64,000 nt of DNA from Halomarina litorea (lineage in GTDB: Archaea > Halobacteriota > Halobacteria > Halobacteriales > Haloarculaceae): positions 1,633,655-1,697,654 of the forward strand of contig NZ_CP100448.1 in NCBI RefSeq assembly GCF_024227715.1, read 5' to 3'. Both the position numbers and the translations under genes were made by a program. This document shows positions 33,865 to 42,800 of the stretch, in pieces; the first letter of the stretch is position 1, and the number at the start of each line of letters is the position of its first letter. Under the pieces are notes generated by a model that did no database searches, was not told where the DNA came from, and saw only the letters and a program-made list of their open reading frames with translations.

Positions 33865-34971
33865 CTACTCGCTCGCCTCGGCGACGGCCTCGCGGTCGAG
33901 TTCGACGCCGAGTCCCGGCCCGTCGGGGGCGCGAATCGTCCCGTCGTCGTGGGTCAGCGTCTCCGTCAGGAGGAAATCACGCACCGAGGGCGTCCACGGC
34001 GGTTCGAGGGGGTACTCGCACCACGGACTGCCCGCCGCGGTGAGGACGTGGAGGTTCGCGGCGAAGCCCACTCCGTTGGTCCACGTGTGCGGGACGAACT
34101 CGACGTCCCGGCGGGCCGCCGCGGCCGCGACGTCGGTCGCTCCCCTGATGCCGGTCGCGAGGGCGGCGTCCGGCTGGATTACGTCCAGTGCGCCCCGGTC
34201 GAGGAACTCGTGGAGCTGCCACGCGCCGTCGTTGAACTCCCCGCCCGCGATGGGCACATCGGTCCGGTCCCGGAGGCGAGCGTAGGCGTCGAAGTTGTGG
34301 CGCGGGAGGGGTTCTTCGAGCCACGCGACGTCACCCACCGATTCGAGTTCGCGGGCGACGGCGAGCGCCTCTGCGAACGACCAGCGCTCCTCGTGGTCCA
34401 TCACGCGCACCGCCCACCCCTTGTTGGCGTCGACCATCAGCGTCAGGTCGGGGAACGCCTCGCGCACCTCGCGAACGACGTCGACGTGGTCGGGGGCGGT
34501 GACTCGCAGTTTCACCGCCTCGAATCCCTCCTCGACCCGGGCCTCGACGTACTCGATTCGGTCCTCGGCGGACTGCACCTCGCCCGTACTCGCGTACACG
34601 GGCACGTCGCGGGCGCTCGCGCCGAGCAGTTCGTACACCGGCTTGCCGGCGTCCTTCCCAACGATGTCCCAGAGGGCGAGTTCGACGTGCCACGGGCGCG
34701 GCCCGACGAGGTTGATACTGTCGAGTTTCGCCCGGATGCCCGCCACGTCGTGAGGGTCCTCGCCCACCAGGAAGTACGAAAGGGCGTCCTCGTAGTCCAC
34801 ACCGCCCGCGAAACTCGGGGAGGCGGCGACGCCGGTGATACCCGCGTCCGTCTCCAGTTCGAACAGTTCCACCTCGTGGCTCGCCTGCGGGTAGTCGGGA
34901 ATCCACGTCGGTCGGAACGACTCGCCGACCGGGTACGAGAGGTGCGTCTGCGTGACGTCGGTGATGCGCAT
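33865..34971 (-). CDS. Mandelate racemase/muconate lactonizing-type enolase superfamily enzyme
   Basis: The 368-residue protein has the N-terminal capping domain and the (beta/alpha)7-beta barrel. Metal ligands are seen in LMVDANKGWAVRVM (Asp), WLEEPLPRHNFDAY (Glu) and IAGGEFNDG (Glu). The Lys motif on strand two is KLR (KxK reduced to K-x-R), and the His side is in VPHTWTNGVGFAANLH. That pattern fits MR-subgroup acid-sugar dehydratases or racemases. I cannot name the substrate. The start used is the second Met (34971). Confidence 0.88.
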   Translation of the reverse strand: MRITDVTQTHLSYPVGESFRPTWIPDYPQASHEVELFELETDAGITGVAASPSFAGGVDYEDALSYFLVGEDPHDVAGIRAKLDSINLVGPRPWHVELALWDIVGKDAGKPVYELLGASARDVPVYASTGEVQSAEDRIEYVEARVEEGFEAVKLRVTAPDHVDVVREVREAFPDLTLMVDANKGWAVRVMDHEERWSFAEALAVARELESVGDVAWLEEPLPRHNFDAYARLRDRTDVPIAGGEFNDGAWQLHEFLDRGALDVIQPDAALATGIRGATDVAAAAARRDVEFVPHTWTNGVGFAANLHVLTAAGSPWCEYPLEPPWTPSVRDFLLTETLTHDDGTIRAPDGPGLGVELDREAVAEASE

Positions 34972-35112
34972 CGCCCGAGAGGCGGGCGGGTCGCACCTCA
35001 CGGTTGGGGCGTCTCCGCCCGGCCGTTGAAATCCGGGGTCCGTGACTCGGGTGATAAACTACCCCGTGACGCCGCCGGAACGTTCAGTAGTCGGCCGCGG
35101 GTGGACGGAGGC

Positions 35113-36180
35113 ATGCGAGCCGTCGTCTTCCAGGGAGTCGAGGAACCGCTGACCGTCGAGGAGGTCGACCGCCCCGACTGCGGGGCCGACGAGGTGGTCG
35201 TCGAGACCGAGGCCTGCGGGGTCTGTCGCTCCGACTGGCACGCCTGGAAGGGCGACTGGGGCTGGATCGGCATGATGCCGACGTCCGGCCTCGTCTTCGG
35301 ACACGAACCCGCCGGCACCGTCGTCGAGGTCGGCGAGGACGTCGAGCGACTCCGCGAGGGCGACCGGGTGACGAACCCGTTCAACCTCAGCGACGGCACC
35401 TGCCGACACTGCCGGGCGGGTCGGGCGAACATCTGCGAGCGCTCGGTCCCCATGGGCTTCCTGCAGATGCAACAGGGCGCGTTCGCCGAGGAGTACCCGG
35501 TGCGGGCGGCGGACCAGAACGTCGTGAAACTGCCGGACAGCGCGGACCCGGTGGACGTGGCGGGACTGGGCTGTCGGTTCGCCACCGCCTTCCACGGCCT
35601 CGTCCACCGCGTCGACGTCGGCGCGGGCGAGTGGGTGGCGGTCCACGGATGTGGGGGAGTGGGCCTCTCGGCGGTCCACATCGCCGACGCCCTCGGCGCG
35701 AACGTCGTCGCCGTCGACCTCGACGCCGACAAACTCGCCCGCGCGGAGGAACTGGGTGCCGACGAGACGGTGCGCGTCGGTGACGTGAAGGACGTCCCGC
35801 AGGCCGTCAAGAAGGCCACGCCGAACTCGCGGGGGACCGAGGTGAGCGTCGACGCCCTCGGCATCGCCGAGACGTGCCGGAACGCCGTCGACTCGCTCTG
35901 TAAGGGCGGTCGGCACCTCCAGATAGGGATGACCACCAGCGAGGAGGGCGGCGAAGTCTCGCTTCCGGTCGACACGATGGTCACCGACGAACGCGAGTTC
36001 TACGGCTCCTACGGCATGCCGCCTAACGAGTACGAGGAGATATTCTCGATGATGGAGCGCGGCACCATCCAGCCCGGGAAGGTCGTGAGCGAGACCATCT
36101 CGCTTGACGAGGTCCCCCGGACCATCGAGAACCTCGGGGAGTACGACACGGTCGGCATCCCCGTCTGCGACGAGTTCTGA
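35113..36180 (+). CDS. Zinc-binding alcohol dehydrogenase
   Basis: This is a second, distinct MDR enzyme of 355 residues. Catalytic zinc residues are in EACGVCRSDWHAWKGDW and VFGHEPAGTV. The structural lobe DGTCRHCRAGRANICERS has Asp where the first Cys is usual. The Rossmann motif is VHGCGGVGLSAVHIADALGA, followed by VVAVDLDADK, whose Asp points to NAD(H). The substrate is unknown. It is divergent from the enolase-superfamily gene, with 141 bp between. Confidence 0.88.
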   Translation: MRAVVFQGVEEPLTVEEVDRPDCGADEVVVETEACGVCRSDWHAWKGDWGWIGMMPTSGLVFGHEPAGTVVEVGEDVERLREGDRVTNPFNLSDGTCRHCRAGRANICERSVPMGFLQMQQGAFAEEYPVRAADQNVVKLPDSADPVDVAGLGCRFATAFHGLVHRVDVGAGEWVAVHGCGGVGLSAVHIADALGANVVAVDLDADKLARAEELGADETVRVGDVKDVPQAVKKATPNSRGTEVSVDALGIAETCRNAVDSLCKGGRHLQIGMTTSEEGGEVSLPVDTMVTDEREFYGSYGMPPNEYEEIFSMMERGTIQPGKVVSETISLDEVPRTIENLGEYDTVGIPVCDEF

Positions 36181-36248
36181 CGGGCCTGATAAACCACCGG
36201 CAGGGTCCGCTCCAAGCGCCAAGCCCACGGGCCGACCATCTGGCGGGT

Positions 36249-36680
36249 ATGGCACTCAAACTCCCGAGTGAGGCCGACGAGTGGATTTCGGTGTGGCGCG
36301 AGCACCTCAACGACTCCGAGGCGTACGCGGAGAAGGGCACGGGGTGGGGCGTGGGCTTCGACGGCGACTTCGTCTTCGTCATCGAACCCGACGACACGTA
36401 CCCCGGCGACCCCGTCTACCTCTTCGTCGGCCTCGAAGACGGCCGGTGTACCGACGCCTACGAGGTCGGCTCCCCCGACGAGGTCGACCACGGCTTCGTC
36501 TACCGCGGCCCCTACACGAACTGGAAGGGCCTCGTCGAGGGCGACGTCGGCGCGATGGACGGCCTGATGAGCGGGAAGTTCGACCTCGACGGCGACATGC
36601 AGAAGGTCCTCCAGTACAGCGACGCCGCGGTGGTCATGACCGAGAACGCGGCGGCCATCGACACCGAGTTCGAGTACTGA
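36249..36680 (+). CDS. SCP-2 sterol-transfer domain protein
   Basis: This 143-residue single-domain protein has the SCP2 pattern: GTGWGVGFDGDFVFVIEPDD, VYLFVGLEDGRCTDAYEVGS, then a hydrophobic tunnel segment and GLMSGKFDLDGDMQKVLQYS (the GKxKxxGD-like signature). Archaeal members may bind lipids or acyl-CoA, but the role here is unknown. It has an in-line start 68 bp after the dehydrogenase stop. Confidence 0.85.
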   Translation: MALKLPSEADEWISVWREHLNDSEAYAEKGTGWGVGFDGDFVFVIEPDDTYPGDPVYLFVGLEDGRCTDAYEVGSPDEVDHGFVYRGPYTNWKGLVEGDVGAMDGLMSGKFDLDGDMQKVLQYSDAAVVMTENAAAIDTEFEY

Positions 36681-36707
36681 CTCGCCGACGCCGACGAGTT
36701 CGGCAGA

Positions 36708-38024
36708 CTACGCGGACTCCGGCACCGGCAACTCGCCGACTTTCGCCCGTGCGCGCTCGACGATTTCGGGGCGGGCCTCGAAGTCGACGACCACCTGGTC
36801 GCCGTAGTCCACGTCGTTGACGCGCGTGTGGTCGTGAATCCACGAGACGAGCGACATCGTCTCGTCGGTCATCGGGAGGACGAGGCGTTCGCGCTCGTAC
36901 GGCGGGAGTTCGCGCTCGATGCGGGCTTCGAGCAGGTCGATGTCGATTCCCTCCTGGCCGCTGACCGCCACGGGGTCGGGCGCGAGGGCGGCCAGCGCCT
37001 CCATCTTGCGTTCGACCTCCTCTCGGGGCACCTTGTCCACCTTGTTCAGCACCGTGACGATGGGGGCCTCGTTTCGCTCGTAGAGGGTGTCGTGGCTCGT
37101 CACGAGTTTGTCGCGGATGTCCTCGACGGGTTCGCTCACGTCCACGACGAGGAGGACGAGGTCCGCGCGGTACACCGCGTCCAGCGTGGACTTGAACGAC
37201 TCCACGAGCCAGTGGGGCAGGTCCGAGATGAACCCGACCGTGTCCGTCACGAGGACGTCCCGTCGGTCCATCGCGGCCCGTCGGGTGGTCGTGCCGAGCG
37301 TCGTGAACAGTTTGTCCTGCGACTCGGCGGTCGTATCGAGGTCCGGATGCAGGTCCTCGTTCTCGTCGACGTCGAGGTCAGCGGCGAGTCGCCGGAGCAG
37401 GGTGGACTTCCCGGCGTTCGTGTAGCCCGCGAGGGCGACGAGGTCGAACCCCGACTCGCGGCGCGTCTCGCGGCGGTGTTCCTCGTCGTGTTCGATCTGT
37501 TCGAGTTCGTCCTTGATGCGCGAGATGCGCGACTTGATGTCGCGCTCGCGGGACTCGTCGTACTCCCCGAGGCCCATGAACCCCGGACGCTCGTCGCGTT
37601 TCGCGAGGCTGGTCTTGGCCTCCGCCCGCGGGAGTTCGTAGCGCAACTCGGCGAGTTCGACCTGAAGCTGTGCCTTCCGGGTCCGGGCGCGCTGCCCGAA
37701 GATGTCGAGGATGAGCCGGAAGCGGTCGATGACCTCACAGCCCTCCGGGAGTTCGTTCCCGAGGTTGAACGTCTGGTAGGGGCCAAGTCGGTTGTCGAAG
37801 ATGACGCTGCCGGCCCCCGTCTCGGCGACGAGGGCGGCGAGTTCACCGACCTTCCCCTCGCCGAGGCAGAGGGCGGCGTCCTCGGTGCGCGTCTGCGTCA
37901 CCTCGCCGGCCACGGTGTAGCCCGCGGCGCGCGCGAGTTCGCGTATCTCCCCGGTGTCGGCGGTCCCGGAGTCGACGCGTTTCGCGATGACCGCGCGCTC
38001 CGGGTCGCGGTGTGTCCCTGTCAC
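36708..38024 (-). CDS. hflX: GTPase HflX
   Basis: HflX is a ribosome-associated GTPase thought to rescue or split stalled ribosomes. The 438-residue protein has the HflX N-terminal domain (AGYTVAGEVTQTRTEDAALC, GEGKVGELAALVAETGAGSV, LGPYQTFNLGN). A coiled helical linker follows (around residues 150-195), then the G domain: G1 GYTNAGKSTLLRRL, G3 DTVGFISDLPHWLVESFKST, G4 LNKVDKVP. The tail includes a short KOW-like C-terminal segment. It lies upstream of the SBDS/proteasome cluster on the same strand, with two small plus-strand genes between. Confidence 0.95.
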   Translation of the reverse strand: MTGTHRDPERAVIAKRVDSGTADTGEIRELARAAGYTVAGEVTQTRTEDAALCLGEGKVGELAALVAETGAGSVIFDNRLGPYQTFNLGNELPEGCEVIDRFRLILDIFGQRARTRKAQLQVELAELRYELPRAEAKTSLAKRDERPGFMGLGEYDESRERDIKSRISRIKDELEQIEHDEEHRRETRRESGFDLVALAGYTNAGKSTLLRRLAADLDVDENEDLHPDLDTTAESQDKLFTTLGTTTRRAAMDRRDVLVTDTVGFISDLPHWLVESFKSTLDAVYRADLVLLVVDVSEPVEDIRDKLVTSHDTLYERNEAPIVTVLNKVDKVPREEVERKMEALAALAPDPVAVSGQEGIDIDLLEARIERELPPYERERLVLPMTDETMSLVSWIHDHTRVNDVDYGDQVVVDFEARPEIVERARAKVGELPVPESA

Positions 38025-38139
38025 TCACGGGAGGCTAAGTCGCGCTCGTATTTGAATCTCGGGGCGGCCCCCGACGGGTCGCCGGAGAGCTATACTGATA
38101 GTCGGAAGTGGGATAATGACCGGTTACGGTGAGTGTTCT

Positions 38140-38460
38140 ATGAGCATAGGTATCGACCCGACGCAGCTCGGTCTCGACCTCGGTACGGGCGGGGTCATCG
38201 GGGGCGTGATGGGCTTCGCGGCCAAGAAGATCGCAAAGGTCGTCGCCGTCCTCGTCGGCCTCCAACTCGCGGCGTTCAAGTTCCTCGAATCGCAGGGCAT
38301 CCTCGCCGTCGACTGGGAGAAACTCTCCGCGGGGATGCTGTCGGCGGGCGACACGGCCGCCAGCAGCCAGCCCCCGGACTTCCTCATGAGCGTCCTCTCG
38401 ACGCTCTCGGTCTCCGGCGGGTTCGCCGCCGGCTTCATGGCCGGGTTCAAACTCGGATAG
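38140..38460 (+). CDS. FUN14-family membrane protein
   Basis: This ~106-residue protein starts at MSIGIDPTQLGLDLG. It has the FUN14 pattern: a Gly-rich hydrophobic helix (GGVIGGVMGFAAKKIAKVVA), then VLVGLQLAAFKFLESQGILA and VDWEKLS, and a last Gly-rich helix (LSVSGGFAAGFMAGFKLG). An in-frame ATG at 38116 lies about 25 bp after a TATA-like CTATACTG (38090-38097), so a leaderless start adding 8 residues is possible. The function in archaea is unknown. Confidence 0.8.
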   Translation: MSIGIDPTQLGLDLGTGGVIGGVMGFAAKKIAKVVAVLVGLQLAAFKFLESQGILAVDWEKLSAGMLSAGDTAASSQPPDFLMSVLSTLSVSGGFAAGFMAGFKLG

Positions 38461-38531
38461 GGTCGCGACTGCTTCTCACCGGACACACGCTCACCGCGGA
38501 GCGAGGCGGCTCCCTCCGCCGACGCAGGCTT

Positions 38532-38741
38532 ATGCCGGCTCCCGTCCTATCACTCGGGACGAACACCACGCAACGCTTCGTCCTCGGGGCGCTCGTCGCG
38601 CTGGTCGGCCTCGCCCTCGAGGAGTACGCGATGTACCTCCTCGCCGTCCCGGCGGTGCTCATCGTCGCCGTGACCATCGGCTACTCGTACGTCCTGTACG
38701 AACGCCTCGAACCGCCGGCGGACGGGTCCGGGAGCGCCTGA
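38532..38741 (+). CDS. Small two-helix membrane protein
   Basis: The 69-residue protein has two hydrophobic segments (FVLGALVALVGLALEEYAMY and LLAVPAVLIVAVTIGYSYVL) followed by a polar tail (YERLEPPADGSGSA). No family was recognised. It is 71 bp after the FUN14 gene and ends 6 bp before the SBDS gene stop. Confidence 0.65.
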   Translation: MPAPVLSLGTNTTQRFVLGALVALVGLALEEYAMYLLAVPAVLIVAVTIGYSYVLYERLEPPADGSGSA

Positions 38742-38747
38742 TTCCGG

Positions 38748-39473
38748 CTACCGCATCCCGATGTCGTCTTCGTCCTTGACGATGCGCGTCTCCGCCTCGC
38801 CGGAGGACACCTCGTTGACGAGGTCGTAGAAGTCGTTCTGGAGGCCCGCCGGGTAGCGAACGACGCCGACCCACGAGCCGTCGTTCTGCCACTCCTCGCG
38901 TTCGAGTTCGCCGAACTCGCGGACCCGCGCCTGTCCCTTCCCGGCGAAGTTGGCGGGCAGACGGACGGCCATCACCACCTCGTCGAACCGGATGGGGATG
39001 ACCGGCCGGAGCATGTCGAGGGCGTCGTCGACCTGGTTCTCGACGGGTTCCATCGGGTCGACCTTGAACCCCGCCTCCTCCAGCGCGCGCTCGATGCGCT
39101 CCGGCGGGTGGGGGGCGTCGTCCATCTGCGGGTTGACCGCGTTCCGCGCGATGGTGTTGATGAGCTGTCGGCGCTTCTGCTCTTGCATCTCGCGGCGCTG
39201 CTCGGCGGTTATCTGTATCTCCCCCTTCCGGATGACCTGCGGGATGATCTCCATCGGGTCGGTCGTCCCGAAGGCCTTCTCCAGGTCGCTCTCGGCGGGC
39301 CGGTCCCCGCGGGAGGCGTCTTCGAAGACGTCCTCGGCGGCGATAACCTCCTCGAGGTCGCCGTCGAACTCGCCGCGTTTGATGGCGAGCGCCGCGTCCG
39401 GGTCGACGAGCACCTCGAAGCGGGCACCGTGTGACTCGAGACGGGCCGTCACCGCCTCGTCGAGTGAAATCAT
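38748..39473 (-). CDS. Ribosome maturation protein SBDS/Sdo1
   Basis: SBDS helps release the anti-association factor aIF6 from the 60S-equivalent subunit. The 241-residue protein has all three domains. The N-terminal FYSH domain contains [20 protein letters not shown]. The central helical part has [20 protein letters not shown] and [20 protein letters not shown], highly conserved in the family. The C-terminal ferredoxin-like domain has [20 protein letters not shown]. It is clustered with proteasome and RNase P genes, as in many archaea. Confidence 0.96.
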   Translation of the reverse strand: MISLDEAVTARLESHGARFEVLVDPDAALAIKRGEFDGDLEEVIAAEDVFEDASRGDRPAESDLEKAFGTTDPMEIIPQVIRKGEIQITAEQRREMQEQKRRQLINTIARNAVNPQMDDAPHPPERIERALEEAGFKVDPMEPVENQVDDALDMLRPVIPIRFDEVVMAVRLPANFAGKGQARVREFGELEREEWQNDGSWVGVVRYPAGLQNDFYDLVNEVSSGEAETRIVKDEDDIGMR

Positions 39474-39564
39474 ATGGGTGCCACTACCTCACGGTGCCTA
39501 ATGGGTGTTTCCTCGGAACGAGAACCGTCACCCGTCACGGAACGGGCCGGGGGCCTCGGACCCG

Positions 39565-40332
39565 TTACTCGGCGTCGGAGGACTCGTCGTCGTCGTTCTC
39601 CTCCGCCAGCAGGTCGTGTTCGGTGAGGTGCGACTCGACTTCCTCCTCGGGGAGTTCGCGGTACTGCTCGGACTCGACGTCGACGGTGGCGACGCCGATA
39701 CCCGCCGGGCGGAGTCCCTCGTCGTTGACCGAGGCGAGCGCCGCGAGCGCGAGGCCGACCCCCGCCTCGAGGTCCATCGACTCGTCGTAGTGCTCCTTGA
39801 GGTAGTCCTCGATCTCCGAGCGGTTGCCGCCGACGGCGAGTGCCTTCCACTCGTAGGGCGTCCCCGACGGGTCCGTCTCGTAGAGGCGGGGTTCGCCGTC
39901 CTCGATGCCGCCGATGATGAGGGCGACGCCGAACGGTCGGGCACCGCCGACCTGCGTGTACTGCTGGATGTTGTCGACGACCATCTTCGTCAGCGCCTCG
40001 ACGCCGATGGGTTCGCCGTACCTGAGCTGATTGACCTGCGCCTGCCGGCGGGCGTAGTCGATGAGCTGTCGCGCGTCGGCGACGTGCCCGGCGCTGGCGA
40101 TGCCGATGTGGTCGTCGGCCTTGTGGAGTTTCTCGACGCTCGTCCCCTCGAGAAGGGGCGAGCGGATGCGCTTGTCGACGACGAGGACGACGCCGTCTTC
40201 CGTTCGGACGCCGATGCTCGCCGTCCCGCGTTTGACCGCCTCGCGGGCGTACTCGACCTGGTAGAGCCTGCCGTCCGGGGAGAAGATGGTTATCCCGCGG
40301 TCGTAGGCTTGCTGTTGGTTCTGACCCTGCAT
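39565..40332 (-). CDS. psmA: 20S proteasome alpha subunit
   Basis: PsmA forms the outer rings of the archaeal 20S proteasome and the gate for PAN/Cdc48. The 255-residue protein starts at ATG 40332. The alpha-type N-terminus is YDRGITIFSPDGRLYQVEYA then REAVKRGTASIGVRT, followed by HKADDHIGIASAGHVADARQ, GARPFGVALIIGGIEDGEPR and an acidic tail (EENDDDESSDAE). Alpha subunits lack the catalytic N-terminal Thr. The gene is 5 bp downstream of rnp2, consistent with the archaeal superoperon. Confidence 0.97.
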   Translation of the reverse strand: MQGQNQQQAYDRGITIFSPDGRLYQVEYAREAVKRGTASIGVRTEDGVVLVVDKRIRSPLLEGTSVEKLHKADDHIGIASAGHVADARQLIDYARRQAQVNQLRYGEPIGVEALTKMVVDNIQQYTQVGGARPFGVALIIGGIEDGEPRLYETDPSGTPYEWKALAVGGNRSEIEDYLKEHYDESMDLEAGVGLALAALASVNDEGLRPAGIGVATVDVESEQYRELPEEEVESHLTEHDLLAEENDDDESSDAE

Positions 40333-40337
40333 TGTAT

Positions 40338-40823
40338 TCAATCGTAGTCGTAGTCGTAGTCCGTCGCCCCCAGGAGGCCGTCGTCGGTCCGGACGTCCAC
40401 GCGCGAACCGCGGACGACGGCGGACCGGTCGGCGTTCCCGTGCACGACTGTCTTCTCGTCCGCTGATTCCAGCGGGCGTCCTAAATACCTTTCTTCGCAG
40501 GCTCGCACCGTCCCGCCGACGCCGCGGACGGTCACCCGAACGGGGTGACCCGACACGTCGTCCAGACAGGCGAGGACGGCCCGTGCCCGTTCGACCTCCC
40601 CGCGCCGGACCCGGACGACGCACTCGCCGTCCCCGTCGCGGAAGGAAAAGCCGTACACCGAACAGTCGACGTCCGCGCTCCCCGGGTCGCCGAGGAGGTT
40701 GCCCGCCGCGTACCAGAGGTCCCGCTGGAACGACCGTCGGTCCACGGCGGCGTCGGGGTGGGCCTCGATGCCGACCCCGAGGTAGCGCCAGCGCGGACGG
40801 AGGTACTTCGGCAGGTGCTTCAT
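40338..40823 (-). CDS. rnp2: Ribonuclease P protein component 2 (Pop5)
   Basis: Rnp2 (Pop5) is the core protein cofactor of archaeal RNase P, which matures tRNA 5' ends. The 161-residue protein starts MKHLPKYLRPRWRYLGVGIE, a characteristic Pop5 N-terminus. It continues with the small domain that contacts Rpp30 and VSGHPVRVTVRGVGGTVRAC. The C-terminal region is acidic and ends in repeated Asp-Tyr pairs (DYDYDYD). It is tightly linked to psmA. Rnp3 is encoded 2.6 kb upstream, beyond the inserted kinase gene. Confidence 0.93.
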   Translation of the reverse strand: MKHLPKYLRPRWRYLGVGIEAHPDAAVDRRSFQRDLWYAAGNLLGDPGSADVDCSVYGFSFRDGDGECVVRVRRGEVERARAVLACLDDVSGHPVRVTVRGVGGTVRACEERYLGRPLESADEKTVVHGNADRSAVVRGSRVDVRTDDGLLGATDYDYDYD

Positions 40824-40970
40824 GGGCGTACCGGGAGTAGTCCGGGAACCGTGGTGTCTGTTCCGGTCTGCTGGTCGGGGGGGCCACGACGCGCCCCGCC
40901 GGGGCGTCACGCGGGTGACACCTGCAGGCAACGCTTTCTCTCGTCGCGTGTCTATCTCCACTGATTGGAG

Positions 40971-42788
40971 ATGGCCACCGATACCCAGCACGAACCGCTG
41001 GAGAACGAGGACGGCCCCGGCGCCGCCACGATACGGGTCCTGCACGTCGACGACGACCCCGACCTGCTCGACGTGACACAGACCTGGCTGGAACGCGAGG
41101 ACGACCGGATTCGGGTCCGGTCGACAGTGGACGCCAGCGAAGCGCTCGACGTCCTCGCGACCGACCGCGTCGACTGCGTGGTGAGCGACTACGCGATGCC
41201 CCGGATGGACGGCCTCGCCTTCCTGCAGGCCGTCAGGGAGCGCGACGAGCACCTCCCGTTCGTCCTCTTCACCGGGAAGGGGACCGAGGAGGTCGCCGCC
41301 GAGGCCATCTCGCTGGGTGCGACCGACTACCTCCGGAAGGGCTCCTCGGACACGTACACGGTCCTCGCCAACCGCGTCGTCAACTACGTCGAGAAACACC
41401 GGGCCGAACTGGAGGTCGAGCGCCGCCTGAAGGCGCTGGAGACGGCCCGCGAGGGCATCAGCATCCTCGACGAGGACGGTCGGTTCGTCTACCTCAACCA
41501 GTCGTACGCCGACCTGTACGGCTACGCCGTCGAGGAACTCCTCGGTCGGCACTGGGAGGTGCTCTACCCCGAGTCCGACGTCTCGCTGGTGTACGACGAG
41601 ATACTGCCGGCCATCCCGGTGGAGGGGCGGTGGAGCGGCGAGACCAGACAGCTCAGGAAGGACGGGTCGCCCCTGCTGACGAGCCACGCGCTCTCGTACA
41701 CCGACTCCGGGGAGATGGTCTGCGTCGTCCGTGACCTCACCGAGGAACGCGAGACCGAACGCCTCCTCGGCGAGGAGCGCCGGCGGTTCGACCTGCTCGT
41801 GGACGCCGTCGTCGAGTACGCCATCTTCGAACTCGACGCGACCGGCCGGGTCACGAGTTGGAACGAGGGGGCCGAACGCACCACCGGCTACCCCGAGGCG
41901 ACGGGCCTGGGCGTCGACTGGGCCGCGTTCTACACCGACGAGGACCGCGCCCGGGGCCGGCCGGCCGAGCACCTGGACCGGGCGCTGGCCGAAGGGTCGG
42001 TCCACGGCGAGGGCTGGCGGGTCCGGGAGGACGGCTCCCGGTTCTGGGCCGAGACGACGCTCACCACGGTCGACGAGGCGGCAAACGGGGGTGGGTTCCT
42101 CTGTGTCATGCGCGACAGCACCGACCGCCTGTACCGCGAGCGACAGCTCCAGCGGCGAATCGAGCACCTCGACCAGTTCGCGAGCGTCCTCTCACACGAC
42201 CTGCAGACGCCGCTGGCGACGGCGCGGGCCAGCCTCGACCTCGCCCGCGAGGACCCCACCGACGCCGGCGACTCCCTCGACCGACTCGACCGGTCGCTCG
42301 CGCGCATCCGCCACCTCACCGAGTCGCTGCTCACGCTGGCCCGCGAGGGGGCGACGGTCAGTTCGTCCGAACCCGTCCCGCTCGACGCCGTCGCGAAGCG
42401 CGCGTGGGACCTCGTCGACGCCCCGGACGCCCGCCTCGTCGTCGAGGACGGTCTCGGATCGATGACGGGCGACCCCGAACGCGTCCAGACGCTGTTCGAG
42501 AACCTGTTCACCAACAGCGCCGAACACGGGGGAACGGACGTGACCGTCCGCGTCGGCCCCCTCGACGGCGGCTTCTACGTCGAGGACGACGGCCCCGGCA
42601 TCCCCCCGGAGGATCGCCTGCGCGTGTTCGAACACGGCCTCTCGACGGTCGAAGGGAGGACGGGGTTCGGCCTCAGTATCGTCGAGCGTATCTCCGACGC
42701 CCACCACTGGCGGGTCGTCGCGACCAAGGGGATCGACGGCGGCGCGCGCTTCGAGTTCACCCCGACGGACCTCTCGATCGTCGACTGA
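40971..42788 (+). CDS. Hybrid sensor histidine kinase (receiver-PAS-PAS-HisKA-HATPase)
   Basis: The 605-residue soluble kinase has an N-terminal receiver domain (VLHVDDDPDLLDV at about 23-35; phospho-acceptor Asp73 in CVVSDYAMPRMDG). Two PAS domains follow (around residues 165-270 and 290-390; ILDEDGRFVYLNQSYADLYG, FELDATGRVTSWNEGAERTT). HisKA has FASVLSHDLQTPLATARASL with the His, and HATPase_c has NLFTNSAEHGG, DDGPGIPPEDR and GFGLSIVERIS. No transmembrane segment is visible, so it should sense a cytoplasmic cue. It is antiparallel to, and inserted between, the RNase P/proteasome genes. Confidence 0.94.
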   Translation: MATDTQHEPLENEDGPGAATIRVLHVDDDPDLLDVTQTWLEREDDRIRVRSTVDASEALDVLATDRVDCVVSDYAMPRMDGLAFLQAVRERDEHLPFVLFTGKGTEEVAAEAISLGATDYLRKGSSDTYTVLANRVVNYVEKHRAELEVERRLKALETAREGISILDEDGRFVYLNQSYADLYGYAVEELLGRHWEVLYPESDVSLVYDEILPAIPVEGRWSGETRQLRKDGSPLLTSHALSYTDSGEMVCVVRDLTEERETERLLGEERRRFDLLVDAVVEYAIFELDATGRVTSWNEGAERTTGYPEATGLGVDWAAFYTDEDRARGRPAEHLDRALAEGSVHGEGWRVREDGSRFWAETTLTTVDEAANGGGFLCVMRDSTDRLYRERQLQRRIEHLDQFASVLSHDLQTPLATARASLDLAREDPTDAGDSLDRLDRSLARIRHLTESLLTLAREGATVSSSEPVPLDAVAKRAWDLVDAPDARLVVEDGLGSMTGDPERVQTLFENLFTNSAEHGGTDVTVRVGPLDGGFYVEDDGPGIPPEDRLRVFEHGLSTVEGRTGFGLSIVERISDAHHWRVVATKGIDGGARFEFTPTDLSIVD

Positions 42789-42800
42789 GCGCCGTCGCGA

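Noticed and set aside
40338-42167. 609-residue minus ORF covering the kinase gene
   Set aside because: Only its last ~161 residues (Rnp2) are real. The rest is antisense to the clearly domain-rich kinase.
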